64,000 nucleotides of DNA from Corticium candelabrum (Eukaryota > Porifera > Homoscleromorpha > Homosclerophorida > Plakinidae): assembly GCF_963422355.1 (NCBI RefSeq), contig NC_085099.1, positions 6,061,625 through 6,125,624 of the forward strand. Reading direction: 5' to 3'. Shown one piece after another: positions 48,302 to 61,600 of the stretch. The position numbers and the translations under genes were made by a program. Under the pieces are notes generated by a model. The model had not been told where the DNA came from. It saw only the letters and a program-made list of their open reading frames with translations, and ran no database searches. The stretch's first letter is position 1; every line of letters starts with the position of its first letter.

Positions 48302-49035
48302 GAACATTCTAGTGAAGAAGTCAAATCTAGGCGTTGTCGTTGTCTCGTGTATGTCAATCATGTGTGAATGGTTAGATGTAGTGACGCTGTGTATCAGTAT
48401 ACTACAGTCTACTGTAGTTTAGCTAATTAGATATTTGGCTTTGGATACTCATCAGAGATTAGGATGTGTGTTAGCAGATCTAATTCGATATCCATGGTGA
48501 TAGCCTCCGTTCAGTCACGTGCAGTGGTATACGGGAAAGCGTCTATAACCGAGGCAAGAGAGTCCGTATTTCACGTTAATTAAAGGTACTGTACACTCCT
48601 AGCCTTGACACTGGGCCTTCCACAAGAGGACAGCAACGGGACGAGACCCCACAGGATAGCAATGGGGCTGTATCCGTAATATGCCTTTTTCGTATTTACA
48701 GATAATAAATTACATGTCGTTGAAAATCTGCAAATTGCACTTTGCTGTTCAGCGACTCAGTTTACTGCGCAGGATACTGACCTTTGGAGTAATATTTCGA
48801 ACACCACGTCCGGGTGGTGCACTAGCTATGGCCAACTTTCTGACAGTATCTGTAGCGTTCATGAGTGTCATTTGAGAGAGGCTAGGCTTCTGCTAACAAC
48901 CGTAGACCTTGAGAAAGCTGGACAATAATAAAACTTTACTTCCCTCATTCCGTGCATGTGCAACCGAAATTAAGGCCCGTATGAGCAAAGGCGCCCGTAT
49001 TTTCTCATACTTTTGCTGCGCTAGGCGACAGCGAC
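48302..49035. other. Intergenic gap, phosphatase to dynein heavy chain
   Basis: The 734-bp gap between two same-strand genes contains the phosphatase 3' UTR and the dynein promoter. No repeat or TATA box is clear. Confidence 0.5.
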
Positions 49036-50967
49036 ATGGAGTTCGCCGGCTCCTCTCCAGGAGCCAAAGAAGACTCCGAATCGTTGCTGAACGCAGCTAG
49101 TGTTGAAAGTGTTGTTCGATACATCAAGAAACTTGTTCATCTTGTTACAGAAGCAGACGATGAGTCGATCATGTCGTCTGACCTCGACCGGGCCTTCACT
49201 GACTCTACCAATCTTGCTGTCATCTCCAAGTTCATCACCAAGCCACAGACTCATGCAATATCGATTCAGCGCACTGTCCTTAAGGATGAAACCGAAGAAA
49301 GAGAGAGTGGTACTGGTTCGCAGTCAGAGGACCCCTCAGCTGGTGGAGCGTCTGCTACGAGGTGTAGGTACTACGTTGATGTAGGCGTGAGTTACCGAGG
49401 TAGCCATGCTACGGCTGTGGCTTTGGTTAAACGAGGGCCGGTCATTGAAGGTGACAAGCCTCTGCATTCGCAACTGAGCATCGTGAATTTGAATGAAGAC
49501 TCTCCGTTTGAGACGCTGCATTCTTACATGCGAGAGGTCGTTGCGCCGTTTTTCAAATCGTTCGTTCAGAGTTCAGGCAAGGCTGACAGGGATGGAGATA
49601 AGATGGTTCCAAGCGTGCAGAAGAACATCAGTGAGCTTGAGATTGGACTGCTGCATTTGCAGCAGAATATTGATATTCCGGAGATTACACTTGTGGTTCA
49701 TCCTGTTGTGCAAAAAGTTGTGAAAAAAGCTCAAGACGAGGAACGTAAACCCAAAGTTCAGGACTTTGGTAACATGGTGGAAGACTCAACTTTCCTCAAC
49801 GCTCTGCAGAAAGATGTGAACAGATGGATAAGAGAGATACAGAAGGTGAGTTCAGCAGTTTGGCACGCCACTATAATAGACAATGCTTTTACTCAGTTAA
49901 TGTTAAGCTAATGTTCGCTGTTACATAATAAGTTGTCAAATATCGTTGTATGCATTCATGAAGTATATCTCAGTCATCCCGTTCTAATGTATTATGAAGT
50001 GTATCTCTGAAGAATTCTCATAAACAATTTCTTTCAGGGTTGTATCCCGTTTAGTGATATCTCGTTCTGAGATCAATTATCTCAAAGTAGAATATATCCC
50101 GTTACAGATCCTGTTCTTTGCCCAGGCTGATTGCATTATTGATTGTTAGTTAAGGACAATTAAAATTCAAAGACTCGGATATAAGCAAAAATATCTTGCC
50201 TTTTCGACGTCCCACTAAACAACATGTACCGTCCGATGTCAGGAACGGGCAGTTTAAATGTTGTTCCAGAGAAATTTGCACACGAGTGCAGGGGAGTTTC
50301 ATCGGCCTAGACGTCACAGATCACAGAGTCTAGCGCACGTTTCCTATGAGGCACTTTTGCTCTAGATGCCGAAAGAAACTCGTGCATGGTTCTATGCATT
50401 GTGCAGTTTCTAAGACATTAAGAAAAAATTTTCCCCTTTTGTTGATGTTTTCGAGATGTCTAGCGAGTCTCTTGTGACGTCGTCGGATTGTGACATAAGA
50501 TGACAAAGGTCAAAACGTAATTGTACGTATGTGGGACCTGCATGAACAGGGTCTTAGTTTGAGGTCTTGTTGTTACTTCAAAGACATTGCTGCCGTTGCG
50601 GGGAACAGGTGTATTGAATGTGGCAGGAATTCGATTTGCCTACACAGCCAAACAAAGGGTAGGCATTTTTTCAAGACCCGGATATGTGCAAGAATATCTT
50701 CCTTTTATGGACGTCGCCCGCATTAAACGACACACTCCACGTGTACTGTCTGACATCGGGAACAGGCAATTTTGATTCTGTGGAGATCTGACATATAATA
50801 CAGAGATATTTGCGCGAGAGCGGAGGTGGGTTCCATTAGCAGGAAATCACTTTGTCGCAGGAGAAGTCTGGAAGACGACGACTAGCTCACTTTCGACCTC
50901 TATGGATTCGGCGTGCGCGAGCAACATTCGGTGGCGCTGCGACTCGCCATTCTGGAGATACGCAAGT

Positions 50968-51043
<76 letters not shown>

Positions 51044-54000
51044 CTCTCCTATATAGATAAAAAGATGACCTTATTCTAACAGATACTACAGTTATATCCA
51101 TCCAAATACAAGCTTTCAAAACTTTTCAACTTAGTCTGAGTGTTGTTCGTAATGAAGGACCCAGACTGAATTCATGGAAGACTCACCCCTGTCATCAGCT
51201 GCATCCATACAAGTGGGATTTGTTTCAACCTGCAGCTGAGGCACCTACTCAACCACTTATTTTGAAACTATCATATGCCGTATTTCTGCCCTTTTAACGG
51301 CAGGGCTCTTATTAGAACATTTGGTATTGCGCCTTTGTACAGTGTGGTTAGGGAATAGGGTAGAAGCTACAGAATTTCCTGGAGGATTGCAGACAAAGGA
51401 CGACACCACTGATAGCTACAGTTGATGAAAGTCTTGCAGCATGAGTAACTGACACATGATGCCACCATGATGTCTTCCTTTGTCTGCAATTCCTTCAGGG
51501 AATTCTGTGGCTTCTATCCTATTTCCTAACCACACTGTACAAAGGCACATTTAGTACCAAAAGAGCCCTGCCATTAAATGCATAGAAATAAGTTTTTTCA
51601 AGTGTGTGGGAATCTAGCAACCCTGATAGCAAGCAAGGATGCTCTAATGACTTGCAGGATGAAAGCACTGCGAAGCACTTCAAACATCATCTTTATAACA
51701 GCAATTACAAATCACAATCGGTGGAAGCAACTGGGCCGATGCCGAGAGATGTCACAGAACAGGAGGAAGACAATCTGGCTCTTGTGGAAGAATTAGACTT
51801 TGAAGGCTTTACTGCAGACTACTTGCTGTATTTTTATGTAGCTGGACTATTATATGAACAAGTATCCTTAGTGTACGTTATTCACATGTGAAGCAACTTG
51901 CAACTGTCTAGTGTGCAGTCAATATTTTTGTACTATATAAGCCTCAGTTTAAATACAAGTCCCAGATCTTTTATGCTTTCCATAATTTTATTCAAGCCAT
52001 AGGGCCTGTATTTGGACGGATAACGGATACGGTAAATGTATCACCGGAGGACAAGTATCTACTACAGTATTTCCCATGCTATTATCCGGTTGGGGCAGGG
52101 CAACCAATTATCCAATCTTGCTCTGGCAAGCTCTGCACTTTGTGAATGAGACTCTCACCTTGTGTGTTGCTGGTTAGTTGTTCATTGCTTTGGGTCACAG
52201 TCAAAGCTGTCTCTTATGCAGATTGATGGTGGGAAACGCTAGGACAAGCTATTACACATGTGAATGTGACGATTTGGCTGAAGCGCCGCAACTGAACAGC
52301 TCTGCTGTCTTTCTTTTCGCATCTATCTCGTTGACTCATTGACTTGAGAGAAAGGACTACTACACCACCGACACTGTCAGCTTCTCACCCTCATCTGATT
52401 CTCAGAATCTGAACAAATTCACGATTGCCTAGTGATTGAGCTGGAGAATTTAGAGCTACTTAGACTGTAGACGTAACATGTACTTTATCAACGTGTTTTT
52501 GAATATCGTGGTTGTTAATTCTGCTGTGTTCTACAGTACATATTCTCTTTAATCTTGCTTCTATGTGCAGCTTTAGCGGTGAGTAAGCTAGAAAGCTCAT
52601 TGAGGCATAAAGCACCTGCTAAGTCCTTTAGTGCGTCAGGACACAAATCTAGCAGAAGTTGCCGTCTTTCTATGACAAGAGTCTGACCCTAGCTGTAACA
52701 ACTGCAACTGCACGATAATTAATTACCAGAGAATTACGGATGGCTTTTCCTTCGCGATTAATTGATAGCGAAAACAAGGATTACCCTGTTTACTGGTGCA
52801 GCAGCAATGGCGACAACATCCATCAGTACCCTCTATTGTTCTTCTAAACAGTGCTTCTGTAACTACACTGTACAGTAACTACTATAATACACTTCTCTTA
52901 ATTAAAACCACGAGTAGGATAATTGGTTGCTCCAATCGGACAATTGGTTGTCTGAAGCGGATAATTGATTGCCCCAACGGGATAAATTCAAGGAAATACT
53001 GTAGTATGGCAATTGTCAGCCAATCGAATGTGGGTCTTGGCACTTACCTGTGTTTATATATGTCCAAGGTAAGCTACACACTAGAATGGCAAATACAGTG
53101 AAGGCCCAAGCATTTGACGACTTTGTTTGCTCTGTTGTATGTGTTTGCACAGGTGGCAGTTACTGCAGTCGCTTTTTCATTTATTGCTGAAAGTGTGGTG
53201 AACACAGCACTTGTTTGTCTCTTTTTAGTTTTTTTTGGAAAGACTTGGTGTCTTTGGCTCTTTATATATATATAAACAGGTATCTTGGATATGGCAGATA
53301 CTAGACTGTATTTTTAGTAGAGTGTTACCAGCTGGACGACATTGAAACACAGATATGTTTCTACATAAACAAGCTTACAACATTTTTGTATAAACATGGG
53401 AATTGTTGGCACAGAGCAAAATCTCAGGATGGGACAGTATTGTAAAGTTAAAAATTATGTTATTAGTGTATTTAGCTGCTAACATGCTTGTAAGCAGACA
53501 AGTGTGAATATCTATTATAGTATATATACAAAGGCTATCTATCTGTCTGTCTGTCTCTGTCTGTGTATGTATGTATGTATGTATGTGAGTACGTGTGTAT
53601 CTCTGCTGCCCCGTGTCTGATCTCCGCTGAATTTGGCTCGTGCACGTTGAACCTATACCCGCAGACAGTGAAGTGGCCGGATTCTCCGATTGCACAGGTC
53701 CCCTCCTGAGGGCTCGATCCTTGTGTAAAATTTCTCATTGACGCGAACCATACACCTTCCATTTCATTCAAGCGTGCTCCGTCACCAGTCCCGTGTGGAC
53801 TATACCTCTCGTCGTCCTTCGCAACGCTTCTGGCGATCGACGATCACTTGCCGTTTGAAGCCACTCCTCATGCACCCACGTTTCTCTCCAAATTCTGATT
53901 GCATTTGCACCAAATCCGACCTATGTGTTTCCTGCACCGAACAGTACACGAGGAGTGTGTCGATTTCTACCAAAAAATGCGAGAAGAGCAAGATTTAAAG

Positions 54001-54448
54001 TCATTGAGGACACATGTCAAGCCATGTACCGGTGAGTAAGTACCTGCACGTGACTTCCAAGATTTTCATGCCCGGATGGGATACTCGATCCCTTCTAATT
54101 TCTCAGAACGGGATATATTTGAATGGGATATGATTGAACGGGATGTAAGTGATCGAAATTCTCTGTCCGGTTGCTAATTGTTCAGAACGGAGTAAATATG
54201 CATGCGAACATACTTAGTTTTTGATAAATACTCAGAATGGGGTACTCATGGAACAACATTAATTTGAATACAACGTTAAATTAATTTATTAACAACTAAT
54301 AAAACGGGATATCAATGAACAGTTTAACTCTGAACGAAATTCATCATGAAAATTCTTCAGATATACACTTTACAGTAAATTAGAACGGGTCAATGAGATA
54401 TACTTCATGAATGCATACAACGATAAATTCATAACTAACAACAACGAC

Positions 54449-54481
<33 letters not shown>

Positions 54482-55636
54482 TAATAGTCGCCGCCGTGGC
54501 TTAGTGGTTAGCGACAATGGCTACCACTCCATGGTTTGGGGGTTCAGACCCCAGTGACGATAGTAAATTATGAAAATTGTCTGTCTTTCTCTCTCATGTT
54601 TCTCTAGCTTTATCCATGAGACTATGACTCGTTTCAGTCGTTGGGGAGTTTCTGTGGTCTGGCGAACGGTCCGTTGACGATGACGTTCAGTGCTTTCCTG
54701 GTGGTCGTTGATATCCACTAGGCGTGCTGTCCACGAGTTCGCAGTCACTGTAATGCCTGCAATCTATATCGAATTGGCTAGTCATTGATCGCCGTATGGA
54801 CTACACGGAAACATGTACCCTGCAGGGCTCGTCTGCTGGGTTGGTGGGCGCCCAGATGGGGGTAAAGACCCCACTTGCCCATTATGGAGGGGCATAGCGA
54901 CACAATAATCGCCGTGGCTTAGTGGTTAGCGACAATGGCTACCACTCCATGGTTTGGGGGTTCAAACCCCAGTGTCGACAGTAAATTATGAAACTTGTCT
55001 GTCTTTCTCATGTTTCTCTAGCTTTATCCATGAGACTATGACTCGTTTCAGTCGTTGGGGAGTTTCTGTGGTCTGGCGAACGGTCCGTTGACGATGACGT
55101 TCAGTGCTTTCCTGGTGGTCATTGATATCCACTACGCGTGCTGTCTCGATGTTTGTGGTCACTGTAATGCCTGCAATCTATATCGAAATGGCTAGTCATT
55201 GATCGCCGTATGGACTGCACGGAAACATGTACCCTGCTGGGGTTACCTGCCGGGTTGGTGGGCGCCCATATGGGGGTAAAGACCCCACTTGCCCATTATG
55301 GAGGGGCATAGCGACACATAATAGAAATTTACTAACATTAGTAATATTAATAGCTAATCTGCTTGTGCGGAGTACGGGATGGTGAGATAGTTATATTATA
55401 GTTTTGGCTATTGAGTGGTGAGGTAGTATGGGATTTTGTAAATGTCATGCGATAATGCTAAGACCGTAAGGGGGCGTGAGCACATACAGTCTATGTGGTT
55501 ATGTACATGGTTAACTATGTTTTGCAAAGTTGCCATCAGACGTCACCTCAAGAGGGGTGTATATTTAATACCAGTTATCAATTAGTTATCTTATTGAATT
55601 CAAGAAACCATATGTAGTAACTCTAGTGCACAGGTG

Positions 55637-55692
<56 letters not shown>

Positions 55693-58600
55693 TGGGTGGG
55701 TGGGTGGGTGGGTGGGTGGGTGGGTGTGTCAGAAAATGCTATGAAAGCGTTTAGCATGGTACATACCGTTTTAACAAGACAATTACATGAACAATTGTTG
55801 CAGAAATGTTGCCAGCTAAAGGGGGCACTGAACTTTGTTCCCCGTTTGGGAACGCTATGACTTGACTATATCTGTTTGAAATGTGTCATTTGTCTTGTCC
55901 CCAAGCTTGTCAAGATGGTTCATCGTGAGTAATATTCACATTTTGGTCATACACGGCGACCACAGACAATGGGAGGGACAGCCAATCAGAAACTGCCAAC
56001 TTTCATAAGAGGGCTTCTTACCAGAATAGCTTATTGATGTTTTCAAATCACAGTGTTGTGTTGGAAATCTGCAACAGTCAACGTAAAAGTAATCATTTGT
56101 AGTGCTTGCTTGGTTAGGTGAAACTACAGCTATGTTACCAGGGTATGCATTTGTTTTGTACTTATTGCTCTTCTTTAGCAACTTGTGAGCACTCTCTAAT
56201 CAAACAGTGACTCTCATTTATGATTATGTGTTTGTTGGTTCAATGCCTAGTAATCGGGTGATGAGTATGTATTCGCTAGGTAACAAAACTGGAACGAGAT
56301 CCCTCATCTGGAACAGCTATGCAAGAGATTAGCTTCTGGTTGAACTTGGATCGTGCACTTCATCGTATCCAAGAAAAACGAGAAGGGACAGAGATTCAAC
56401 TTACTTTGGACGTCCTCAAACATGGCAAGAGATTTCATGCCACTGTGAGCTTTGATTCAGACACTGGACTTCAAGCAGCTCTTGAACGAGTGAAAGACAA
56501 CAGTGTTCTCATGAAGGAGTTCCCACTTCAGGATCTGCTGGCTGCCACAGACTTGAAGCAAATACAGTCAGCTATCGTTGCAATATTCACTCACTTGAAG
56601 AAAGTCAGGAACACTCAGTACTCTGTGTCTCGAGCCTTGAAGCTTATTGAAGCAATCTCACGTGATTTGGCATCACAGCTCTTGAAGGTTTGTGTAATGA
56701 TTACGCTGTCAGATGAGTTTAGTTTGATTTACTGCAAAGGCTTGTACTAACTTCAACTTTGACAATTGTGTGTCATAGGTTCTGGGCAGTTGGCGCCTTG
56801 TTCACATGTCATTTGATGAGTTTGGGAAGATCTTGAATGAGTGCACAAGTGTCTTCCAAGCTTGGGAAGAAGAGTATGAAAAGCTGATTAATTTACTTCG
56901 TGATCTTGTCAGGAAGAAGCGTGATGATTCAGTCAAGATGTTGTGGCGTTCTCAGCTACATCATCGCAAACTTCAAACACGATTCGAACAGCTGCAAAAG
57001 TAAGCAGTTATTCTTACAGTGGCACGTCTTACCTTTTTTGTTGAAGCATTTGAAGTGTGGCAACATGAGACATTGCAGTAAATGTTGCTTTGATACTGGC
57101 TGTTGTACTTGACTTACCAAGTACTTGCCGCCTACGTGTTTGTGCAGCTGCTGGAAATATGAATTTGAAATCTTTAACTTTGTCTAATAAACAGCATACA
57201 AGTGCCTGCATGTGTGTTCTGATGAACTGCTGTGTCTTGTTTAAATGATCTTGGTGTGTATGTTTAGCTTTTATGCCAATTTTGTATTCCATGAGTGGCT
57301 GTTTATTCTTTATGTATGTCTTGTCATACGTTATTGTCAGATGAATTTGTTTAATGGAACAGATGCTAGCCATGTTACAGTATTGACTGCTTCATGTAGT
57401 AGTTTGGTTGTTGTTAAAGACAGCCATATCACTAAATACTAAAAGCAAGACATGTCTGTACAGATCTGATACTAAGTAGACACACTCTGTGATGTGACAG
57501 GTCCATGAAAATGTAGTTTCAGAGAGTCAGTGGATATCACGTGTCATTGTGATGTTACGTGACATAACATTGATCCTACTACATAGTGGAGACAAACGTT
57601 TAATTAATGGCATTTGCAAGAAGTTGCAGAATAATTTCTTTGCTGTAGCACTGGGAAATTGTTGACATTGTTTGCTTTTGTCCAGATTTCGAAAGCAGCA
57701 CAACCAGTTGTGTCATGTAATCAGACGTGTTCTTACTCCATCTGAAACAACTCGAGAAGCAGCCAGTGCAGTGGAAGGAGGAACTGGAGGTAATGTGGAT
57801 GAGGCATCTGATCTGAGTGCAATAGATGATGTAGAGGCAGCCTATGAGACTGTGAAGTCAGTCAATCCTCTTGACATCACAAAGGAAGGCATTGAGGCCT
57901 GGGACAGTGCCATGAAACGGTATGAAGAACGAATACATCGAGTGGAGACCAGGATAACAGCACGTCTGCGAGACCAGCTGGGCACTGCAAAGAATGCCAA
58001 TGAGATGTTTCGCATCTTTTCATGCTATAATGCATTGTTTGTGAGACCTCACATTCGTGGAGCAATAAGAGAATATCAGACACAGCTCATTCAGAGAGTC
58101 AAGGATGATATAGAGCAACTACACAACAAATTCAAAGTTGGTTGTCTTGCTTTTGTTTGTAGATGTTGTTGTGTTGCTAATAGTACTGTAAGGGGCACAC
58201 TCGCGCTGGTGCTTGTGCATTTCATTGCTTTTTGAATTAGGTATACTAATTCAAACACTCATTAACTGTGTGCCCTTGGGCGCTCTAGTTTTGCACAGAA
58301 GGCAAAGCTGACTTAAGTCTTTCTATAGCCCGAATTGGAGGGATCAGGATGTAGCAGTAAGAGGTTGTTGTGGTGGCTAGGCATTCAATATATAGTTTTC
58401 GGACTTTTTTGGGTCTAAAATTTCAATTACGTGAAATTGAGGTTTGGTAAATTTGCCAAGCACTTGACCCTTTTAGCCAGATCAGGATAGCTTTCTTTAT
58501 GCACATGACCTGGAAAGCACAAGTCTTCTTTCTGTACGTAGTACTTACCGTAGTCATGGCTTCCTCTGAGTAAGCAAGGGTGCTCAATTCACAGTGAGCC

Positions 58601-61600
58601 TCGAAATTTTGTATTGTGTAAAGCTTACACTGTTGCCGTCCTTGTTAAGTGATGCCTGAATAGACAGCTTTGCAGTAGTTTCATCCATGGACATGTGCAA
58701 TGTTTGAACAACACTTGGGAGGGCTTACTGGGTCTCAGGAATATATGTTACGTGCCATAGCTATGACACGAGAGCTACCCCACTTGAGTTCAGCTCAAGT
58801 GCACGTGTGCCCTTTTATTATGGCTTTCATGTAATGCATCTTAGCATAGTTGCAAATGGCTGTTGGATCCAGAGTTAGTGACACATTATTGATTGTGATG
58901 TTCTGTATGTGCTTGGTTGTTGCATGTTAAAGGGGAAGTCCAACAGAAATGAACACAACTTGTATGAGTAGATCTCACAAAGACAAATCGATTGGTATAA
59001 GTTACTCCGTTATCTTCACTTTGTAACCAAGAATGAGCGATGTTTCTGTGATGTGCAATGCCCACGTGCCCACTCCCCACTTTCTGGTCGATTAAGCTCC
59101 ACCCACTGTGAACGAATCAATGCGTTTACGGCCGACTGCTACGGATATATCAAGAATGCCGAATGTAAATGCGAAGATATTATGAAGATTTGTCTACTTG
59201 CCATCAGTGGTTCCTCTTTAAAGTAAAATGGTGTCAGTACAGCTGTTTTTTCCGTCAGACGTTCTAGCAGAATTCTCCATTACTACGGCTTACCTAGAGA
59301 ACACGCTTTTGCTTGAGTATTTGTTAACCTTGTTCTTTCAATATCTGAAGAGAAATGTTCAGCACGCCATCTGGCGTGTTCAACAGAGAACAATCCTATT
59401 TTTGCACCAATCAGTGGCAAATGAAAGTGAGCAGACCGGATGTGAAAATAGGAACGTTCTCTGTAGCACAAGCTTGGAGTGGGCAGAGCTTAATCGACCA
59501 GGAAGAGGAGAATGGGTGTGTTGACGTTGCACATCACAGAAACATCGCTCTTTCTCATTTACGAAAGGGAAGATAACGAAGTAACTTATACTGATCGATT
59601 TGTCTTTGTAAGATCTACTCATACAAGTAAAGTTCATTGTTGTTGGACTTCCCACTTCCCCTTTAATAAGCTGTGGTGTACATTTCACATCAGGTGTATC
59701 TTTTTCATTCACTTTGTAGCAGGTGAGTTGAGAAATTTTGCAATCTGTGGGATGAAGTTTTAACAGTGTGGGCACTAACAGTAAAACCTGGTTTACAATA
59801 TAATGCTGACGACGCTTGGGAGGACACTCGCGAGAACGCTGGTTAAGACGCCAAGTAGGTGTTAAAATGCTGACACTGATGCTGTACCAGTTACAATATG
59901 ATGAGCATCAGCGACGAGCCACTACGTGCATGCTCATCAAAGTCATATACCATGAATACAGAAGTCTGTGATTTGGTTTTCATTTCGTTCCGTACCAAGT
60001 TGCTGTGGAGGCGATTCCACGTTTTTGGGCAGTCTGCTGCTGGGATCCCGGTTTCTTTCAATGCGATTTTCCAAGCGTTTTTCTTGCGCCTCAGATGTAT
60101 ATGCTACCATGACTTGATCTGCCACAAGCAGCCTTACCTATACTTATACACTTTCGATAAGCTTCTCTTCCATAGTATACTCCCGGATTTTATCCTCTGA
60201 TTTGTCGACAAATGGCACGTACTACCGGTAGAAGCTAAAGACCTTTCGGTTTGAACGCTGACATGCTTGTGACGCGACGTGCGAGTGTTTACAATATGAC
60301 GCCTGCTTGAGTGCTGTCGCTAGCGTCCTTGCCAGTGTCTTGGCTAGCCTCAAGGGCATTGTCAGCATTATATTGTAAACCATGCTTAAGTCAATTGGAA
60401 TCAAGCTCAGTTTACTGACGTGTTAGAAAAAAAAGTTTGCCTAATGCCAAGGCAACTCTAACTATTAATATTAATGAAATACTGGTAGATGTAATGAAAG
60501 TGTTGGAAAATATTTCTAGTGTCTGGTTGCTGTTTTGCATTCACCAAGTAAAAGATACAAATTGGTAGTTTTCTGTGATTGTTCTTTGTAGCTATTACTA
60601 AACTTACAGAATTTAACACATACCAGGATGCTTATCAGTATGTCACCACAATATGATATTTGTTGTTGACAGCTGTATTGAGAAGTGATATTAATTTATA
60701 CAAATCTTTATAGATCCAATATCCCAATACGAGTGCTTATGATATGAGTAAGATGCGTGATTTGCCACCAGTTTCTGGTTCTATCATTTGGGCTCGTCAG
60801 ATTGATCGCCAACTAACAACGTATTTGAAGAGAGTTGAGGATGTGTTGGGTAAAGGATGGGAGGGTCATCTTGAAGGTCAACAGCTGAAACAGGATGGTG
60901 AGAGCTTTAGACAGAAACTGAACACTCAGCGGGTTTATGAGGAGTGGATTCACAAGGCAAGTTGTGCATGTTAACAAAGAAAAAAACAGGTTGCATGTTT
61001 GTTGACACTTGGCATTATTGTACATTAGTTTGTTTATGTTCATGCTACTGTTGTACATCTTGCTATTACGCAGGTGTCCCAACGTCAACTCGGTGTGTCT
61101 GGCAAAATATTTAGCGTTGTTGCTCAGCGTGGCCGACCTGGTCAAAAGAGCCAGCACCTTCGGTATATTGTGAACTTTCAACCTGAGATCATCACTTTAG
61201 CTAAAGAGGTACCCTAACAATGGTAGGTCTGAAATCAATTGACGTCTAGTGCGTAGTTATTTATTATAGGTGAGGAATCTCAAATGGCTTGGATTTCGAG
61301 TTCCTCTGGGTATTGTCAGTAAAGCACATCAAGCCAATCAGCAGTATCCGTTTGCCATTTCTCTAATGGAAAGTGTCCGAACATATGAGAGGACATGCGA
61401 AAAGGTTCAAGTATTGTTTTGTTTTTGTGCAGTGGTGCTATAGAAGAATGATATGTACTTTAGTGATAGTTTCGTTGTTGCCGACGCGTGAAATGTAGGT
61501 ATAGTAACACTTTGAGGTACATACGTAGGTACGTACGACCGACTGACCTGCTAGGCAATGGCGTAACACGTGATCGCTGTGTGAGGCAAATACGTGGCCA

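Noticed and set aside
54488..54565. Possible tRNA gene pair
   Set aside because: Same reasoning: tRNA-derived heads of two tandem SINEs.
61405..61411. Alternative donor two codons further in dynein exon 7 (GTTCAA|GTATTG)
   Set aside because: Using AAAAG|GTTCAA gives gap-free agreement with the dynein family (CEK followed by IQEHLTI).
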